A DNA stretch of 64,000 bases from Flavobacterium nitratireducens (GTDB lineage Bacteria > Bacteroidota > Bacteroidia > Flavobacteriales > Flavobacteriaceae), in the NCBI RefSeq assembly GCF_029625335.1, contig NZ_CP121111.1:310001-374000 (forward strand), in the 5' to 3' direction. Position 1 is the first letter of the stretch. Each line of letters begins with the position of its first letter. Both the position numbers and the translations under genes were made by a program. The notes beneath the pieces were generated by a model. The model did not search any database. It was given only the letters and a program-made list of their open reading frames with translations, and was not told the origin of the DNA. This document shows, piece after piece, positions 37,783 to 46,768 of the stretch.

Positions 37783-39096
37783 TTATTTTGTTAAAAATTG
37801 TAAATATTCTTGGGTAAAACTATATTCGAAAACAGCTTGTAAATAATCCAGTTCTTTTTTGAACATTTGGGTTTCAGTTTGTAATAAATCGGTCGTTTTT
37901 TCTAAACCTTGTTGGAAACGATTGCTGCGAATTCTATAGGCTTCTTGTGATTGTTCTAAAGCTAATTTTTCTAAATTCACTTTGTTTTCAGCATCTTTCA
38001 ACTGTCTATTAGCTTTGTTAAGTTCTAGTTGACTTTGTGATTTGTATTGTTGGGTTTCAATGGCTGCTTTTTGGAATTCGGCTTTGTTTTTCTCCATTTT
38101 ACCAATAGATTTATATCCGTCAAAAACACTCCAGGCTAATTGAGCTCCTACTAAATACCCTTTTGCAGAATTTCCCAATAGTTTATCGTCATACATTTCA
38201 TAGCTTCCAAAAGCATTTAATCTTGGTAAGAAATTCATTTTGCTGGACTGAAGCATTTTAGCATATGCTTCTGATGATTTATCCATTGCTTGAATATCTT
38301 TTCGGTTATCCGATAATTGAGTATTGATGGTTTTTACAGTAATAGTATTATCTAATTGTTCTACTGGCTTGTAAATTTTGCCATTTGTATTTTCGTTTAA
38401 TAAAAAAGCTAAGTAATCAGATGCGTTTTGAACATTACTTTTGGCATATTGTAATTGGTTTTTAATTTCATTGACATGAACTTGTACGGATAATAAATCT
38501 GTTTTTTGCAGAATTCCTTGCTTGAAATAGTTTTCTACCAGTTTCAAATTGGCATCTGCAGTAGCATTTGCTTTTTCTAAAACAACAACTCCTTTATATG
38601 CTAATTGTAGCATCATAAATGATTTGTTAACTTCTAATTCTAAATATTCTTTAGTACGTTCCGCTTTAAGTTGGTAAGCTTCTATTTTAGATTTAGCTGC
38701 CTGTCTACCATAAAAACCATCCATATTAATTAAAGGTTGCAATACTTCAATTTTAGTAGCGTAATTTTGTGTAGTTGCAGGATTATTTAATAAAGTTGGA
38801 TTAAAATCAGCAGCAGTTAAAATAGCCTGATTTAGTTTAGAACCAAAAGCCATTAAGGGGTTGGTAGTAGCAATCGCTGTATGAGATGCCGTTATACTTG
38901 GTAAAAATACTGAGTTGGATTGTCTGTAATCAGCTTGAGCTGCTTTTACATCTTGATTAGTAATTTTAATTTGTAAATTATTTTCTGAAGTTTTTAACCA
39001 GATATCTTTTTTTGATATTGATAATGTGTCTTGTCCATAATTATGATTTGAAATAGAAAATATTCCTAAGAGAAGTATGTAATTGATTTTGTTCAT
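37783..39096 (-). CDS. TolC family outer membrane efflux channel
   Basis: A 437-residue protein with a signal peptide (MNKINYILLLGIFSISNHNY) and two OEP repeats of long helices and barrel strands. DTLSISKKDIWLKTSENNLQ starts the first and VEQLDNTITVKTINTQLSDN precedes the second. VGAQLAWSVFDGYKSIGKME is a typical TolC motif. First gene of the minus-strand operon tolC-adaptor-RND-P-II-like-DUF2892. Confidence 0.92.
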   Translation of the reverse strand: MNKINYILLLGIFSISNHNYGQDTLSISKKDIWLKTSENNLQIKITNQDVKAAQADYRQSNSVFLPSITASHTAIATTNPLMAFGSKLNQAILTAADFNPTLLNNPATTQNYATKIEVLQPLINMDGFYGRQAAKSKIEAYQLKAERTKEYLELEVNKSFMMLQLAYKGVVVLEKANATADANLKLVENYFKQGILQKTDLLSVQVHVNEIKNQLQYAKSNVQNASDYLAFLLNENTNGKIYKPVEQLDNTITVKTINTQLSDNRKDIQAMDKSSEAYAKMLQSSKMNFLPRLNAFGSYEMYDDKLLGNSAKGYLVGAQLAWSVFDGYKSIGKMEKNKAEFQKAAIETQQYKSQSQLELNKANRQLKDAENKVNLEKLALEQSQEAYRIRSNRFQQGLEKTTDLLQTETQMFKKELDYLQAVFEYSFTQEYLQFLTK

Positions 39097-39125
39097 AATT
39101 TAAATTTTATCTAAATATTATGATA

Positions 39126-39169
39126 CAAATATACTTGGGCCTTAAAAGGAGTACAGTAACATATGTCAC
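39126..39169 (-). promoter_or_regulatory. Promoter and palindrome upstream of the tolC operon
   Basis: On the minus strand TATATTTG (TAnnTTTG) lies at 39133-39126, about 30 bp before the tolC ATG. GTAACATATGTCAC at 39156-39169 is palindromic at 12 of 14 positions and lies where an activator would bind. TACTTGG occurs on both sides of this site. Confidence 0.45.
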
Positions 39170-39289
39170 ATACTTGGAGTATTCTCATATTTAATGCTAA
39201 ATCAATTATTTAATTAGAAATTTAAATTTGATAGTAATAATATTTATTGTTGAATGGGTTTGAAGTAATATCATTTTTTATGAATACTA

Positions 39290-39297
39290 TATATTTG
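39290..39297 (+). promoter_or_regulatory. -7 box of the YeeE/YedE pair
   Basis: TATATTTG (TAnnTTTG) lies 20 bp before the ATG at 39318. No well-spaced TTTG -33 element is present. Confidence 0.4.
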
Positions 39298-39317
39298 TAA
39301 AAAATAAAAAATTTATA

Positions 39318-39875
39318 ATGGAGATAATTTATTATACCTGGTCTTGGTATATTTCAGGTTTTGTAATTGGTTTAGTGATGCTAAGCTTAATTTATTTTGG
39401 GAAAACTTTCGGGATGTCGACAAACTTAAAGACCCTGTGCAGTTTGGCAGGAGCTGGAAAAAAAGTTTCCTTTTTTAATTGGGACTGGAAAGCACAACGC
39501 TGGAATTTAGCAGTTGTGGCAGGTGCCATGTTAGGAGGTTTTGTTGCTACTCATTATTTGAGTGATCCTTCTAATGTAACAATAAACCCAAAGACAATTG
39601 AACAACTTCAAGCAATGAATATTGATGCGCCAAAAGGAAAATTGATGCCAGATGCTTTGTTTTCACCAGAAGTTATGAACTCTCCAAAAGGACTGTTTAT
39701 TTTACTTATTGGGGGAGTACTTATTGGTTTTGGTTCTCGTTATGCTGGTGGTTGTACTTCAGGGCATGCGATTTCAGGCTTGAGTAACCTGCAATTACCA
39801 TCATTAAAAGCTGTTATTGGTTTTTTTATAGGTGGATTAATTATGTCTCATTTTATTTTACCATTAATTTTTTAA
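39318..39875 (+). CDS. YeeE/YedE family sulfur transporter, N-terminal half-type
   Basis: A 185-residue inner-membrane protein with about five hydrophobic segments. The signature SRYAGGCTSGHAISGLS carries the cysteine that in TsuA/YeeE proteins contacts thiosulfate. At about half the length of full YeeE, it represents one of the two pseudo-repeats. The partner half follows after 3 bp, so they probably form one transporter for thiosulfate or another reduced sulfur compound. It is divergent from the tolC efflux operon. Confidence 0.9.
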   Translation: MEIIYYTWSWYISGFVIGLVMLSLIYFGKTFGMSTNLKTLCSLAGAGKKVSFFNWDWKAQRWNLAVVAGAMLGGFVATHYLSDPSNVTINPKTIEQLQAMNIDAPKGKLMPDALFSPEVMNSPKGLFILLIGGVLIGFGSRYAGGCTSGHAISGLSNLQLPSLKAVIGFFIGGLIMSHFILPLIF

Positions 39876-39878
39876 GTT

Positions 39879-40292
39879 ATGAAATTGATAAAATTTATTT
39901 TAGTTGGATTTGCTTTTGGAATCGTACTGACTAAATCAGAGGCCGTTTCATGGTATCGTATTTATGAAATGTTTCAATTTCAGTCTTTTCATATGTATGG
40001 TATAATTATGATAGCTGTTCTTACGGGAGTTTTAGGGATTCAGTTAATCAAAAAGTTTAATGTAAAAGATTATTCAGGAGAACCTATAAAAATTGAAAAC
40101 AAAGAACCATCAACAGTTCGTTATCTTTTAGGAGGGTTGATTTTTGGTTTAGGTTGGGCTTTAGCTGGTTCCTGTCCTGGTCCAATTTTTATATTAATTG
40201 GTGCAGGTTTTAGTACGGTAATTATCGTTTTGTTAGGAGCCTTATTAGGTACCTTTCTTTATGGAGTATTAAAAGATAAATTACCACATTAA
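39879..40292 (+). CDS. YeeE/YedE family sulfur transporter, second half-type
   Basis: A 137-residue membrane protein with four segments. GLGWALAGSCPGPIFILIGAG holds the second conserved cysteine (GxCPGP) of the YeeE/YedE fold. It starts 3 bp after the first half, so they are translationally linked and likely form one functional unit. It ends at a bidirectional terminator shared with clpS. Confidence 0.9.
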   Translation: MKLIKFILVGFAFGIVLTKSEAVSWYRIYEMFQFQSFHMYGIIMIAVLTGVLGIQLIKKFNVKDYSGEPIKIENKEPSTVRYLLGGLIFGLGWALAGSCPGPIFILIGAGFSTVIIVLLGALLGTFLYGVLKDKLPH

Positions 40293-40312
40293 TATATTAT
40301 CGTTGTGAGCAT

Positions 40313-40350
40313 AAAAAAATGCATTCGCTACAAACGAATGCATTTTTTTT
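40313..40350. terminator. Bidirectional terminator between the YeeE pair and clpS
   Basis: AAATGCATTCG and CGAATGCATTT form an 11-bp stem with a 7-nt loop. An A-run precedes and a T-run follows, so it serves both convergent transcripts. Confidence 0.92.
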
Positions 40351-40369
40351 ATGTGATAGTAAAGGAAAA

Positions 40370-40645
40370 CTAAATAATCTCTGCACTAAGTCCTGCTTCT
40401 AAAAGCTGAGTACATTGTGGTTTTAATTTGTCCATAGGACCTGTTTTCACAGTACATTTTCCATTATAATGAACAATTAATGAACATTGCTCTGCTTGTT
40501 CAGGAGTGTGTTCACAAACACGCATTAAGGTTTCAATAACGTGGTCAAAAGTATTTACATCGTCATTATAAAGAATGATTTCATTGTTTTTAGTGGTAAT
40601 TTCTTGGACACTAACTTTTTCTCTTACTTTTTCAATAGTACTCAT
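40370..40645 (-). CDS. clpS: ATP-dependent Clp protease adaptor ClpS
   Basis: A 91-residue adaptor that delivers N-degron substrates to ClpAP-type proteases. IILYNDDVNTFDHVIETLMR and HTPEQAEQCSLIVHYNGKCT match the ClpS core. The substrate-binding pocket residues of the DDxxTF turn are present (NDDVNTF). It lies downstream of prmA on the same strand. Confidence 0.96.
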   Translation of the reverse strand: MSTIEKVREKVSVQEITTKNNEIILYNDDVNTFDHVIETLMRVCEHTPEQAEQCSLIVHYNGKCTVKTGPMDKLKPQCTQLLEAGLSAEII

Positions 40646-40690
40646 TATAATCTTTATTTGTGCTATAATTATTTGATAATTAACAAAGTA

Positions 40691-41551
40691 TTAATTTACA
40701 TATTTTAGTGATACCCAATTGTTTCTTTCGAATTTTTTAACATAAGTTAGCCCTTTTTCTGTACAAGAAGCGTCTATAAAAGGGATGTCTTCGTTGTAGA
40801 ATCCGCTTAGTAATAAGGTTCCTTTTGGGTTCAAACAATCAACATAAGTTTGCATATCATTCAACAGAATATTTCTGTTGATGTTTGCAATTATTAGATC
40901 GTATTTTTTTTCTTTTAATAAAGTTGCGTCGCCTTCATAAACACTTATGTTCGTGCAATTATTACGTTCAGCATTTTCAATAGAATTTAAATAGCACCAG
41001 TTGTCAATATCGATAGCGTCAATTGGTTGTGCGCCTTTCATTTCTGCCAAAATAGCCAAAATAGCTGTTCCACATCCCATATCTAAGGTTTTCATTCCTG
41101 TAACATCCATTTCTAATAAATGTTGGATCATCATGTGTGTCGTTTCGTGATGACCGGTTCCAAAACTCATTTTTGGTTCTATGAGAATGTCAAATTCAGC
41201 ATCTGTTTTAGGATGAAAAGGTGCTCTTACGTGACATCTTCCATCAACATCAATAGGTTCAAAGTTTTTCTCCCATTCCTCATTCCAGTTAACTTGATCG
41301 ATTTCTTCGAAAGAATAATCAATATCGAATTCCTCAGAATGAAGAATGTTTACATTGCCAAGAATCATTTCGTCCCACAACTCTTTTTGAACAAAAGCTG
41401 AAATTCCAGTTTCGGTTTCAGTAAAACTTTCAAAGGCAAGTTCGCCTAATTCGGCAACTAAAATTTCCGAAGCCAATTGTTTAGCTTCTTCACTGTTATT
41501 AGTATTTTTTGGTTCAATACTAAAATGATAGGCGATATAAATATTTGACAT
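40691..41551 (-). CDS. prmA: Ribosomal protein L11 methyltransferase
   Basis: A 286-residue SAM-dependent methyltransferase that trimethylates L11. The N-terminal substrate-binding half is followed by MSFGTGHHETTHMMIQHLLE and the SAM motif TLDMGCGTAILAILAEMKGA. The IIANINRNILL motif is the catalytic NxNxxL region. It lies upstream of clpS (45 bp), as in other Flavobacteriaceae. Confidence 0.95.
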   Translation of the reverse strand: MSNIYIAYHFSIEPKNTNNSEEAKQLASEILVAELGELAFESFTETETGISAFVQKELWDEMILGNVNILHSEEFDIDYSFEEIDQVNWNEEWEKNFEPIDVDGRCHVRAPFHPKTDAEFDILIEPKMSFGTGHHETTHMMIQHLLEMDVTGMKTLDMGCGTAILAILAEMKGAQPIDAIDIDNWCYLNSIENAERNNCTNISVYEGDATLLKEKKYDLIIANINRNILLNDMQTYVDCLNPKGTLLLSGFYNEDIPFIDASCTEKGLTYVKKFERNNWVSLKYVN

Positions 41552-41636
41552 AGTGTTATTTTTTGCGCAAAGGTAAGTAATTATTTCAGGAATAAATTAG
41601 TCTAATAGGCTTTAGAAAACTTTTAAAAAATGTTTT

Positions 41637-42437
41637 TTAAATGAAGTCAATTAAAATTTTTCTCAAGTCATGTAGCGGTTTTAAAGAAATTTCAGTTCCA
41701 CTTTCACCGTTGTTAGAATAGTCAAAAGGGTTATCCAAATCTTTAATTAGCAAAAACATATATGCAATTAAAAAAGTAACTACTAAAGTAAAAAATAGTG
41801 AAGCATAAAAAGGTTCCATCTTTATTATTAGCAAGCAGCTTCCTATAATAACACCCATAGCTTCTAAAATTGTATAAGCTGAACTCACAAAATTTGTATC
41901 TCTTATAGTATCAATCCTCAAAATCATTTTTCGCAGATTGTTTTGTTCGTTTTTCAATTTTAAAATATATGGCGGTGGAACCCCTTCTTTGTCAAGTTCG
42001 ATTAAAAAGTGGTTCATGTCGCTTATTTTCTTCAAAATATTTTTGGTTTTTTCTTTTTTGTAAAACCAATTTATAAGAGAGGTACAAAACATTTTTTGAA
42101 ATTCTATAAATTCAAGAGCTGTTAATGTATTTTTGGTTTTATAAATGGTATAGGTATCATCAACTAACGATTTGATTGAAGCGGAAAGTTCGCTAGGTAT
42201 TTTTTCACTTTCTTTGTAGTCAGAAAGCACACCACTAATTAAAAAACCAATTAAAAATATTGTACCTGCTACTAAACTTGTAAATAAGGCATTTAATTCA
42301 AGAACTTCCCATCCGAGATAATGTGTAAAAATTTTAAGTAGTGCAAGAATAATGATTAATGGTGTGATACGAATTGCGATTGACCATTTTTGCCAAATTT
42401 TGTTTGCTGAATTTTTGATTAGCTCTTTAGGTTCCAT
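41637..42437 (-). CDS. Membrane protein, bestrophin-like/DUF4239-type
   Basis: A 266-residue protein with two hydrophobic hairpins: ITPLIIILALLKIFTHYLGW and FTSLVAGTIFLIGFLISGVL near the N-terminus, and VIIGSCLLIIKM / LFFTLVVTFLIAYMFLLIKD near the C-terminus. The LIKDLDNPFDY motif resembles the DUF4239 bestrophin-like family, which may form anion channels. The central 100 residues are cytosolic and charged. The assignment is tentative. Confidence 0.65.
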   Translation of the reverse strand: MEPKELIKNSANKIWQKWSIAIRITPLIIILALLKIFTHYLGWEVLELNALFTSLVAGTIFLIGFLISGVLSDYKESEKIPSELSASIKSLVDDTYTIYKTKNTLTALEFIEFQKMFCTSLINWFYKKEKTKNILKKISDMNHFLIELDKEGVPPPYILKLKNEQNNLRKMILRIDTIRDTNFVSSAYTILEAMGVIIGSCLLIIKMEPFYASLFFTLVVTFLIAYMFLLIKDLDNPFDYSNNGESGTEISLKPLHDLRKILIDFI

Positions 42438-42509
42438 TTTTTAAACAATGTTTTTTAGATAACGTATTTCTAATGAAAGTGGTGTTTGTGTATTGTTTAT
42501 TAATCAAAA

Positions 42510-42539
42510 AATCCTCAATCACGGCTGTGATTGAGGATT
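42510..42539 (-). terminator. Terminator of tpiA
   Basis: AATCCTCAATCAC and GTGATTGAGGATT form a perfect 13-bp stem with a 4-nt loop. On the minus strand six T residues follow, 20 bp past the tpiA stop. Confidence 0.92.
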
Positions 42540-42559
42540 CTTATAAAAAAAGTATTTTA

Positions 42560-43311
42560 TTAGATAGCTGTAACGATAGCTACGAAATCATCTGCTTTTA
42601 AAGCAGCTCCACCAATAAGACCTCCGTCTACGTCTGGTTTAGAAAATATTTCTTTTGCGTTTTCTGGTTTTACTGAACCTCCGTAAAGAATAGTTGCATT
42701 TTCAGCGATTTCTTTACCATAGGCTTTAAGGATTGTTTCTCTGATAAATTCGTGCATTTCTTGCGCTTGCTCAGGTGAAGCAGTTTCTCCAGTTCCAATA
42801 GCCCAAACTGGTTCGTAAGCTAATACAATTTTGTCCCAAGCTTTAGCATCGATTTGGAATAATCCATCTTTTAATTGGTTTTCAACTACGTTGAAGTGAT
42901 TGTTAGATTGACGGTCTTTTAATTCTTCTCCAAAGCAAAAAATTACGGTCATATCGTGTTTTAAAGCTGTGTTTACTTTATCAGTAATTAAAGCATCAGT
43001 TTCGTGAAAAATAGCTCTACGCTCAGAGTGACCAAGGATAACTGTGTTTACACCAACAGAAGTTAACATATCAGCAGATATTTCTCCTGTAAAAGCGCCA
43101 CTTTCTGTTTGGTGAACATTTTGTGCCGAAACACTAATGTTAGTTCCTTTTAGTTGATTTACTGCTGCAGCCAAGTTTACAAATGTTGGCGCAACAATTA
43201 CTTGTGCTGTAGTGTTAGCAGGCACTTTAGCAATTAATTCGCTTAATAATTCGCTAGTTTGTGCTGCATTTTTGTGCATTTTCCAGTTTCCTGCTACAAT
43301 TTTTTTCTCAT
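42560..43311 (-). CDS. tpiA: Triosephosphate isomerase, apparent frameshift after codon 5
   Basis: It interconverts dihydroxyacetone phosphate and glyceraldehyde 3-phosphate. The main frame from 43279 (MHKNAAQTSELLSELI) includes GHSERRAIF with catalytic His, AYEPVWAIGTGETASPEQAQ with catalytic Glu, and LYGGSVKPEN/GGLIGGAAL. The natural start is ATG 43311 (MRKKIVAGNWKMHK), but the coding strand shows seven A residues at 43300-43306 where eight are needed. As given, that frame stops at codon 6 and the catalytic Lys of GNWKM is lost from the internal-start product. Restored length is 250 residues, the family norm. The gene is normally essential, so a base-calling error is likely. The TlpA-like gene is 28 bp upstream. 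Confidence 0.93.
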
Positions 43312-43339
43312 TTTCGTAGTGTTATATTTGATTTTGTTT

Positions 43340-43861
43340 TTAATTATTTTCGTTTTCTAATTGACTTAATGTATTGTTAATTTTTTCAAAATCGGTCTCA
43401 ATAGCACGATATACAACTATTTTTCCTTTTTTATCAATAATAATAGTTCTTGGAATCCAGTCTAAATCTATGGCTTTGGCAAAAACGCCTTTCATTTGGT
43501 CTTTGGCCATATAATGTATTCCTTTTAAATCGTATTTTTCTATTCCATATTTCCATTTTTCGGCAGTGTCGTCCATCGAAATGTAAATGTAGGTAGCGTC
43601 TGGATGAGCAGCTTGTATTTCTTTAGCTTTCGGTATGTCTTTTATGCAATCACGACACCAAGATGCCCAAATTTTGATTACAACATTTTTTCCTTTGTTT
43701 TGTGATAAAATCTTTTTAAAAGCAATAGGAGAGCCATCAGTGTTTAAGACAGATTCAGCTAGTGCTTCTTTAGAAAAAGCTGTTTTTTGAGCTTTCGATT
43801 TTGAGCAAGATAAGGTTATAAATACCAATACTATTGCAATTGTGTTTTTCATTTTCTTCAT
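43340..43861 (-). CDS. TlpA-like thioredoxin-fold lipoprotein
   Basis: A 173-residue lipoprotein (MKNTIAIVLVFITLSCSKSK, lipobox ending in Cys). The thioredoxin-fold domain has WASWCRDCIKDIPK, giving the CxxC redox pair Cys-Arg-Asp-Cys, and the cis-proline region DWIPRTIIIDKKGK. It is probably a periplasmic disulfide reductase or oxidase. It lies 28 bp upstream of tpiA on the same strand. Confidence 0.88.
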   Translation of the reverse strand: MKKMKNTIAIVLVFITLSCSKSKAQKTAFSKEALAESVLNTDGSPIAFKKILSQNKGKNVVIKIWASWCRDCIKDIPKAKEIQAAHPDATYIYISMDDTAEKWKYGIEKYDLKGIHYMAKDQMKGVFAKAIDLDWIPRTIIIDKKGKIVVYRAIETDFEKINNTLSQLENENN

Positions 43862-44080
43862 AGGGACAAAGTTAAAATAAACCTATTTTGAATAGGGCTG
43901 TTTTTTGATTTTTATTAAAAAAAATAACAAATACAGTTGTATGAGTTATAAAAGTGATAATGAAAACGTAATAGTTGGGTTTTTAGTACTTATAAATTAA
44001 TTAAAATGGCGATTTTTTTCATTCAAAAATGATTAAAAAGTACGGTTTAATCAGTGTTTTTTAGATTAATTTAACTTAAA

Positions 44081-44123
44081 AAAGCTCCTAATTGTCTTTT
44101 TACAGAACAAAATTAGGAGCTTT
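44081..44123 (-). terminator. Terminator of the BT_3928 operon
   Basis: AAAGCTCCTAATT and AATTAGGAGCTTT form a 13-bp stem with a 17-nt loop and a T-run on the minus strand. It lies 8 bp after the BT_3928-type gene stop. Confidence 0.88.
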
Positions 44124-44130
44124 AATCTAT

Positions 44131-45234
44131 TTATAATTTTAGTTTATCAGTGTCGTTATAATGTACTTTTTGTTTTATAGTTCCTTTGTTAAGAATTACA
44201 ATACTTGGATTGGCTCTTTCTATGGTTTTGAGTGCAATTGCGTCGCAGGTATAAAAATCAAATTTTAGATTGTATTTTTTTTGTGCTTTTGCAATTTCAT
44301 CTTGTGATGAGTTGGTCATACCAATAACCTTGTATCCCTTAGAAGTTGCCTCTTTTTCAATAGCGCTAAGTTTTTGCATTCCTTCTTCTTTAGACGATTT
44401 CAAATCATAAGTAACAATCATTACTAATTTTGGTTCTAGAAGCAATTCGTCTTTATAATCTGAATTGTCTTTTGTCATTGTAAAATCATGAATAGGAGGA
44501 ACGTAACCTTGGCTAATAATCTTGTCTTTTCTATCTACAAATTCAGCGCCTTCTGGTAGACTCATTAAATCTTTTTCACTGAATTCTTTTAGTGTACCAT
44601 TTACTTTGTAAATAAAAATCATTTCTACCACAGGAGTTGGCGCTCCTGCTGGAATTTCCATTCTCTTTTGAATATTAGTGCCTACTTTGTAAGGTCTAAA
44701 ATCGATATAAGGTAAATGGTTGATAACCATGTAAGCTATGAAAATGCATACGGCTAATCCTAAATATACAATTGCATTTTGAAAATTATTGTTATTAAAT
44801 AAAGGTCGGATAAGTCTTTGGTTAACAAATAAAATAAGAATGAATACTAATAAAATAACGTCTTTTCCAAATGATTCCCATGGTGTTAGGTGTAAGGCAT
44901 CTCCAAAACAACCACAATCTTTTACCACATTAAAATAAGCAGAATAAAAAGTAAGGAAAGTAAAGAATACAATCATTAATAGTAAACTCCAAATGGTTAA
45001 CTTGGTTTTGTAACCTATGAGTAACATAATTCCTAAAACGACTTCTACAATAACCAAAAATACGGCTAAATATAAGCTAATAGGTTCTAAAAAGGGTAGG
45101 TTGAAAACAGGTTCACTAAAATATTCTGCTAGTTTATAGGAGAAACCTATAGGATCATTTAATTTAATCAATCCGGAAATGATAAATAAAATACCGACAA
45201 ATAGTCTTGAAAATTGGGTAATGAAATTCTTCAT
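44131..45234 (-). CDS. BT_3928 family protein (DoxX-like membrane domain with thioredoxin-like tail)
   Basis: A 367-residue inner-membrane protein. The N-terminal 170 residues hold about five hydrophobic segments of DoxX/MauE type (RLFVGILFIISGLIKLND, LLLMIVFFTFLTFYSAYF) and the KDCGCFGD motif found in BT_3928-type proteins. The C-terminal 150 residues resemble a peroxiredoxin/thioredoxin-like fold but lack a CxxC pair (TCDAIALKTIERANPSI). Likely part of an envelope redox system, following a DUF1599 gene by 6 bp. Confidence 0.88.
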   Translation of the reverse strand: MKNFITQFSRLFVGILFIISGLIKLNDPIGFSYKLAEYFSEPVFNLPFLEPISLYLAVFLVIVEVVLGIMLLIGYKTKLTIWSLLLMIVFFTFLTFYSAYFNVVKDCGCFGDALHLTPWESFGKDVILLVFILILFVNQRLIRPLFNNNNFQNAIVYLGLAVCIFIAYMVINHLPYIDFRPYKVGTNIQKRMEIPAGAPTPVVEMIFIYKVNGTLKEFSEKDLMSLPEGAEFVDRKDKIISQGYVPPIHDFTMTKDNSDYKDELLLEPKLVMIVTYDLKSSKEEGMQKLSAIEKEATSKGYKVIGMTNSSQDEIAKAQKKYNLKFDFYTCDAIALKTIERANPSIVILNKGTIKQKVHYNDTDKLKL

Positions 45235-45240
45235 ATAGAA

Positions 45241-45789
45241 TTATTTGTTATTAGTAAAACCCATTAATATTAATGCAAATACAGAGTAATTAATCATGTC
45301 CTGATAATTAGCATCAATTCCTTCTGATACGAGAGTTTTTCCCTTGTTGTCTTCAATTTGTTTTACACGAAGTAATTTTTGCAAAATCAAATCAGTTAAA
45401 GAACTGACACGCATTTCTCTCCAAGCTTCACCATAATCGTGGTTTTTTGCTTCCATTAAATCTTTGGTCAATTGTACTTTGGCATCATACAGTTCACTTG
45501 CTTTTTCAACATTTAGATCTGGCTGATCTACAACTCCAAGTTCTAATTGAATTAAAGCCATAATCGAATAGTTGATGATACCAATAAATTCACTTGATTC
45601 ATCTTCGTCTACTTTTCGAACTTCATTTTCTTGTAAACTGCGAATTCTTTGTGCTTTGATAAAAATTTGATCGGTTAAAGAAGGTAAGCGTAAAATGCGC
45701 CAAGCACTTCCGTAATCTTGCATTTTGTTAACGAAAAGGGAACGACAAATTTCAATTATTTTGTCATATTCTTGAGAAGTATTCTTCAT
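45241..45789 (-). CDS. DUF1599 domain-containing protein
   Basis: A 182-residue cytosolic protein built of two tandem repeats. VNKMQDYGSAWRILRLPSLT DQIF near residue 20 recurs as MEAKNHDYGEAWREMRVSSL near residue 115. Each repeat has the DYGxAWRxxRxxSLTD motif of DUF1599. The function is unknown, though the fold resembles MazG-like nucleotide pyrophosphohydrolases. It shares an operon with the BT_3928-type gene in many Bacteroidota and does so here (6 bp). Confidence 0.9.
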   Translation of the reverse strand: MKNTSQEYDKIIEICRSLFVNKMQDYGSAWRILRLPSLTDQIFIKAQRIRSLQENEVRKVDEDESSEFIGIINYSIMALIQLELGVVDQPDLNVEKASELYDAKVQLTKDLMEAKNHDYGEAWREMRVSSLTDLILQKLLRVKQIEDNKGKTLVSEGIDANYQDMINYSVFALILMGFTNNK

Positions 45790-45942
45790 TATTATTGCTG
45801 TATATTTGTCTAAAATTTTCCCAAAAATAGGGATAATATTTAAAATGTTTATTGTTTGCTATTTTAAAGTTCGCACAAACTAGTTGTTTTTAAGACTTTA
45901 CTAACTTTAAACACCAAACAGATAAAATTAATTAATTAAAGT

Positions 45943-46767
45943 ATGACCATAAATTGCAAAGGAAAGCTCGTTGATTTATCAAAACCAAAGGTTATGGGAA
46001 TTTTGAACATTACTCCAAATTCTTTCTTTGATGGTGGAAAATATACAAGTGACGATGAAATTATAGCTAAAGTTGAAAAAATGCTAAACGAAGGAGCCAC
46101 ATTTATTGATGTAGGGGCTTATTCTAGTAAACCTAGTGCCGAATATGTTTCTGAGGAAGAAGAGTTAAATCGTATTTTACCAGTTGTTCAATTATTGGTC
46201 AATAAATTTCCAGATATTTTACTTTCAATTGATACTTTTAGAAGTAAAGTGGCGAGCGCTTGTATTGAAAACGGAGCAGCTATAATTAATGATATTTCGG
46301 CAGGAAATTTAGATGATAAAATGCTCGAAATAATTGCTCAATATCAAGTTCCGTATATTATGATGCACATGCGTGGGACACCACAAACGATGCAAAGCTT
46401 GACAAATTATGAAGATGTTATAAAAGAAATTCTTTTTTATTTCTCTGAAAAAATAAGTCAAGCCAGAAGCTTAGGAATTAATGATTTAATTGTTGATCCT
46501 GGTTTTGGTTTTGCAAAAACAATAGAACAGAATTATGAAGTAATGCAAAAAATGCAATTATTACATCATTTAGAATTGCCCATTTTAATTGGTATTTCTA
46601 GAAAATCGATGATTTATAGAACACTAGAAATATCTGCTGACGAAGCTTTGAATGGAACTACTTTTTTAAATACTTTTGCGCTGACAAAAGGAGCTCATAT
46701 TTTACGAGTTCACGATGTAGCTGCAGCCGTTGAGTGTGTAAAATTGTTTGAAAAATTAAATGCTTAA
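45943..46767 (+). CDS. folP: Dihydropteroate synthase
   Basis: A 274-residue enzyme joining p-aminobenzoate to 6-hydroxymethyl-7,8-dihydropterin pyrophosphate in folate synthesis; the target of sulfonamides. Conserved blocks are VMGILNITPNSFFDGGKY, FIDVGAYSSKP, LSIDTFRSKVA, DPGFGFAKTIEQNYEVM and GISRKSMIYR. The next gene starts at its stop codon. Confidence 0.97.
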   Translation: MTINCKGKLVDLSKPKVMGILNITPNSFFDGGKYTSDDEIIAKVEKMLNEGATFIDVGAYSSKPSAEYVSEEEELNRILPVVQLLVNKFPDILLSIDTFRSKVASACIENGAAIINDISAGNLDDKMLEIIAQYQVPYIMMHMRGTPQTMQSLTNYEDVIKEILFYFSEKISQARSLGINDLIVDPGFGFAKTIEQNYEVMQKMQLLHHLELPILIGISRKSMIYRTLEISADEALNGTTFLNTFALTKGAHILRVHDVAAAVECVKLFEKLNA

Positions 46768-46768
46768 A

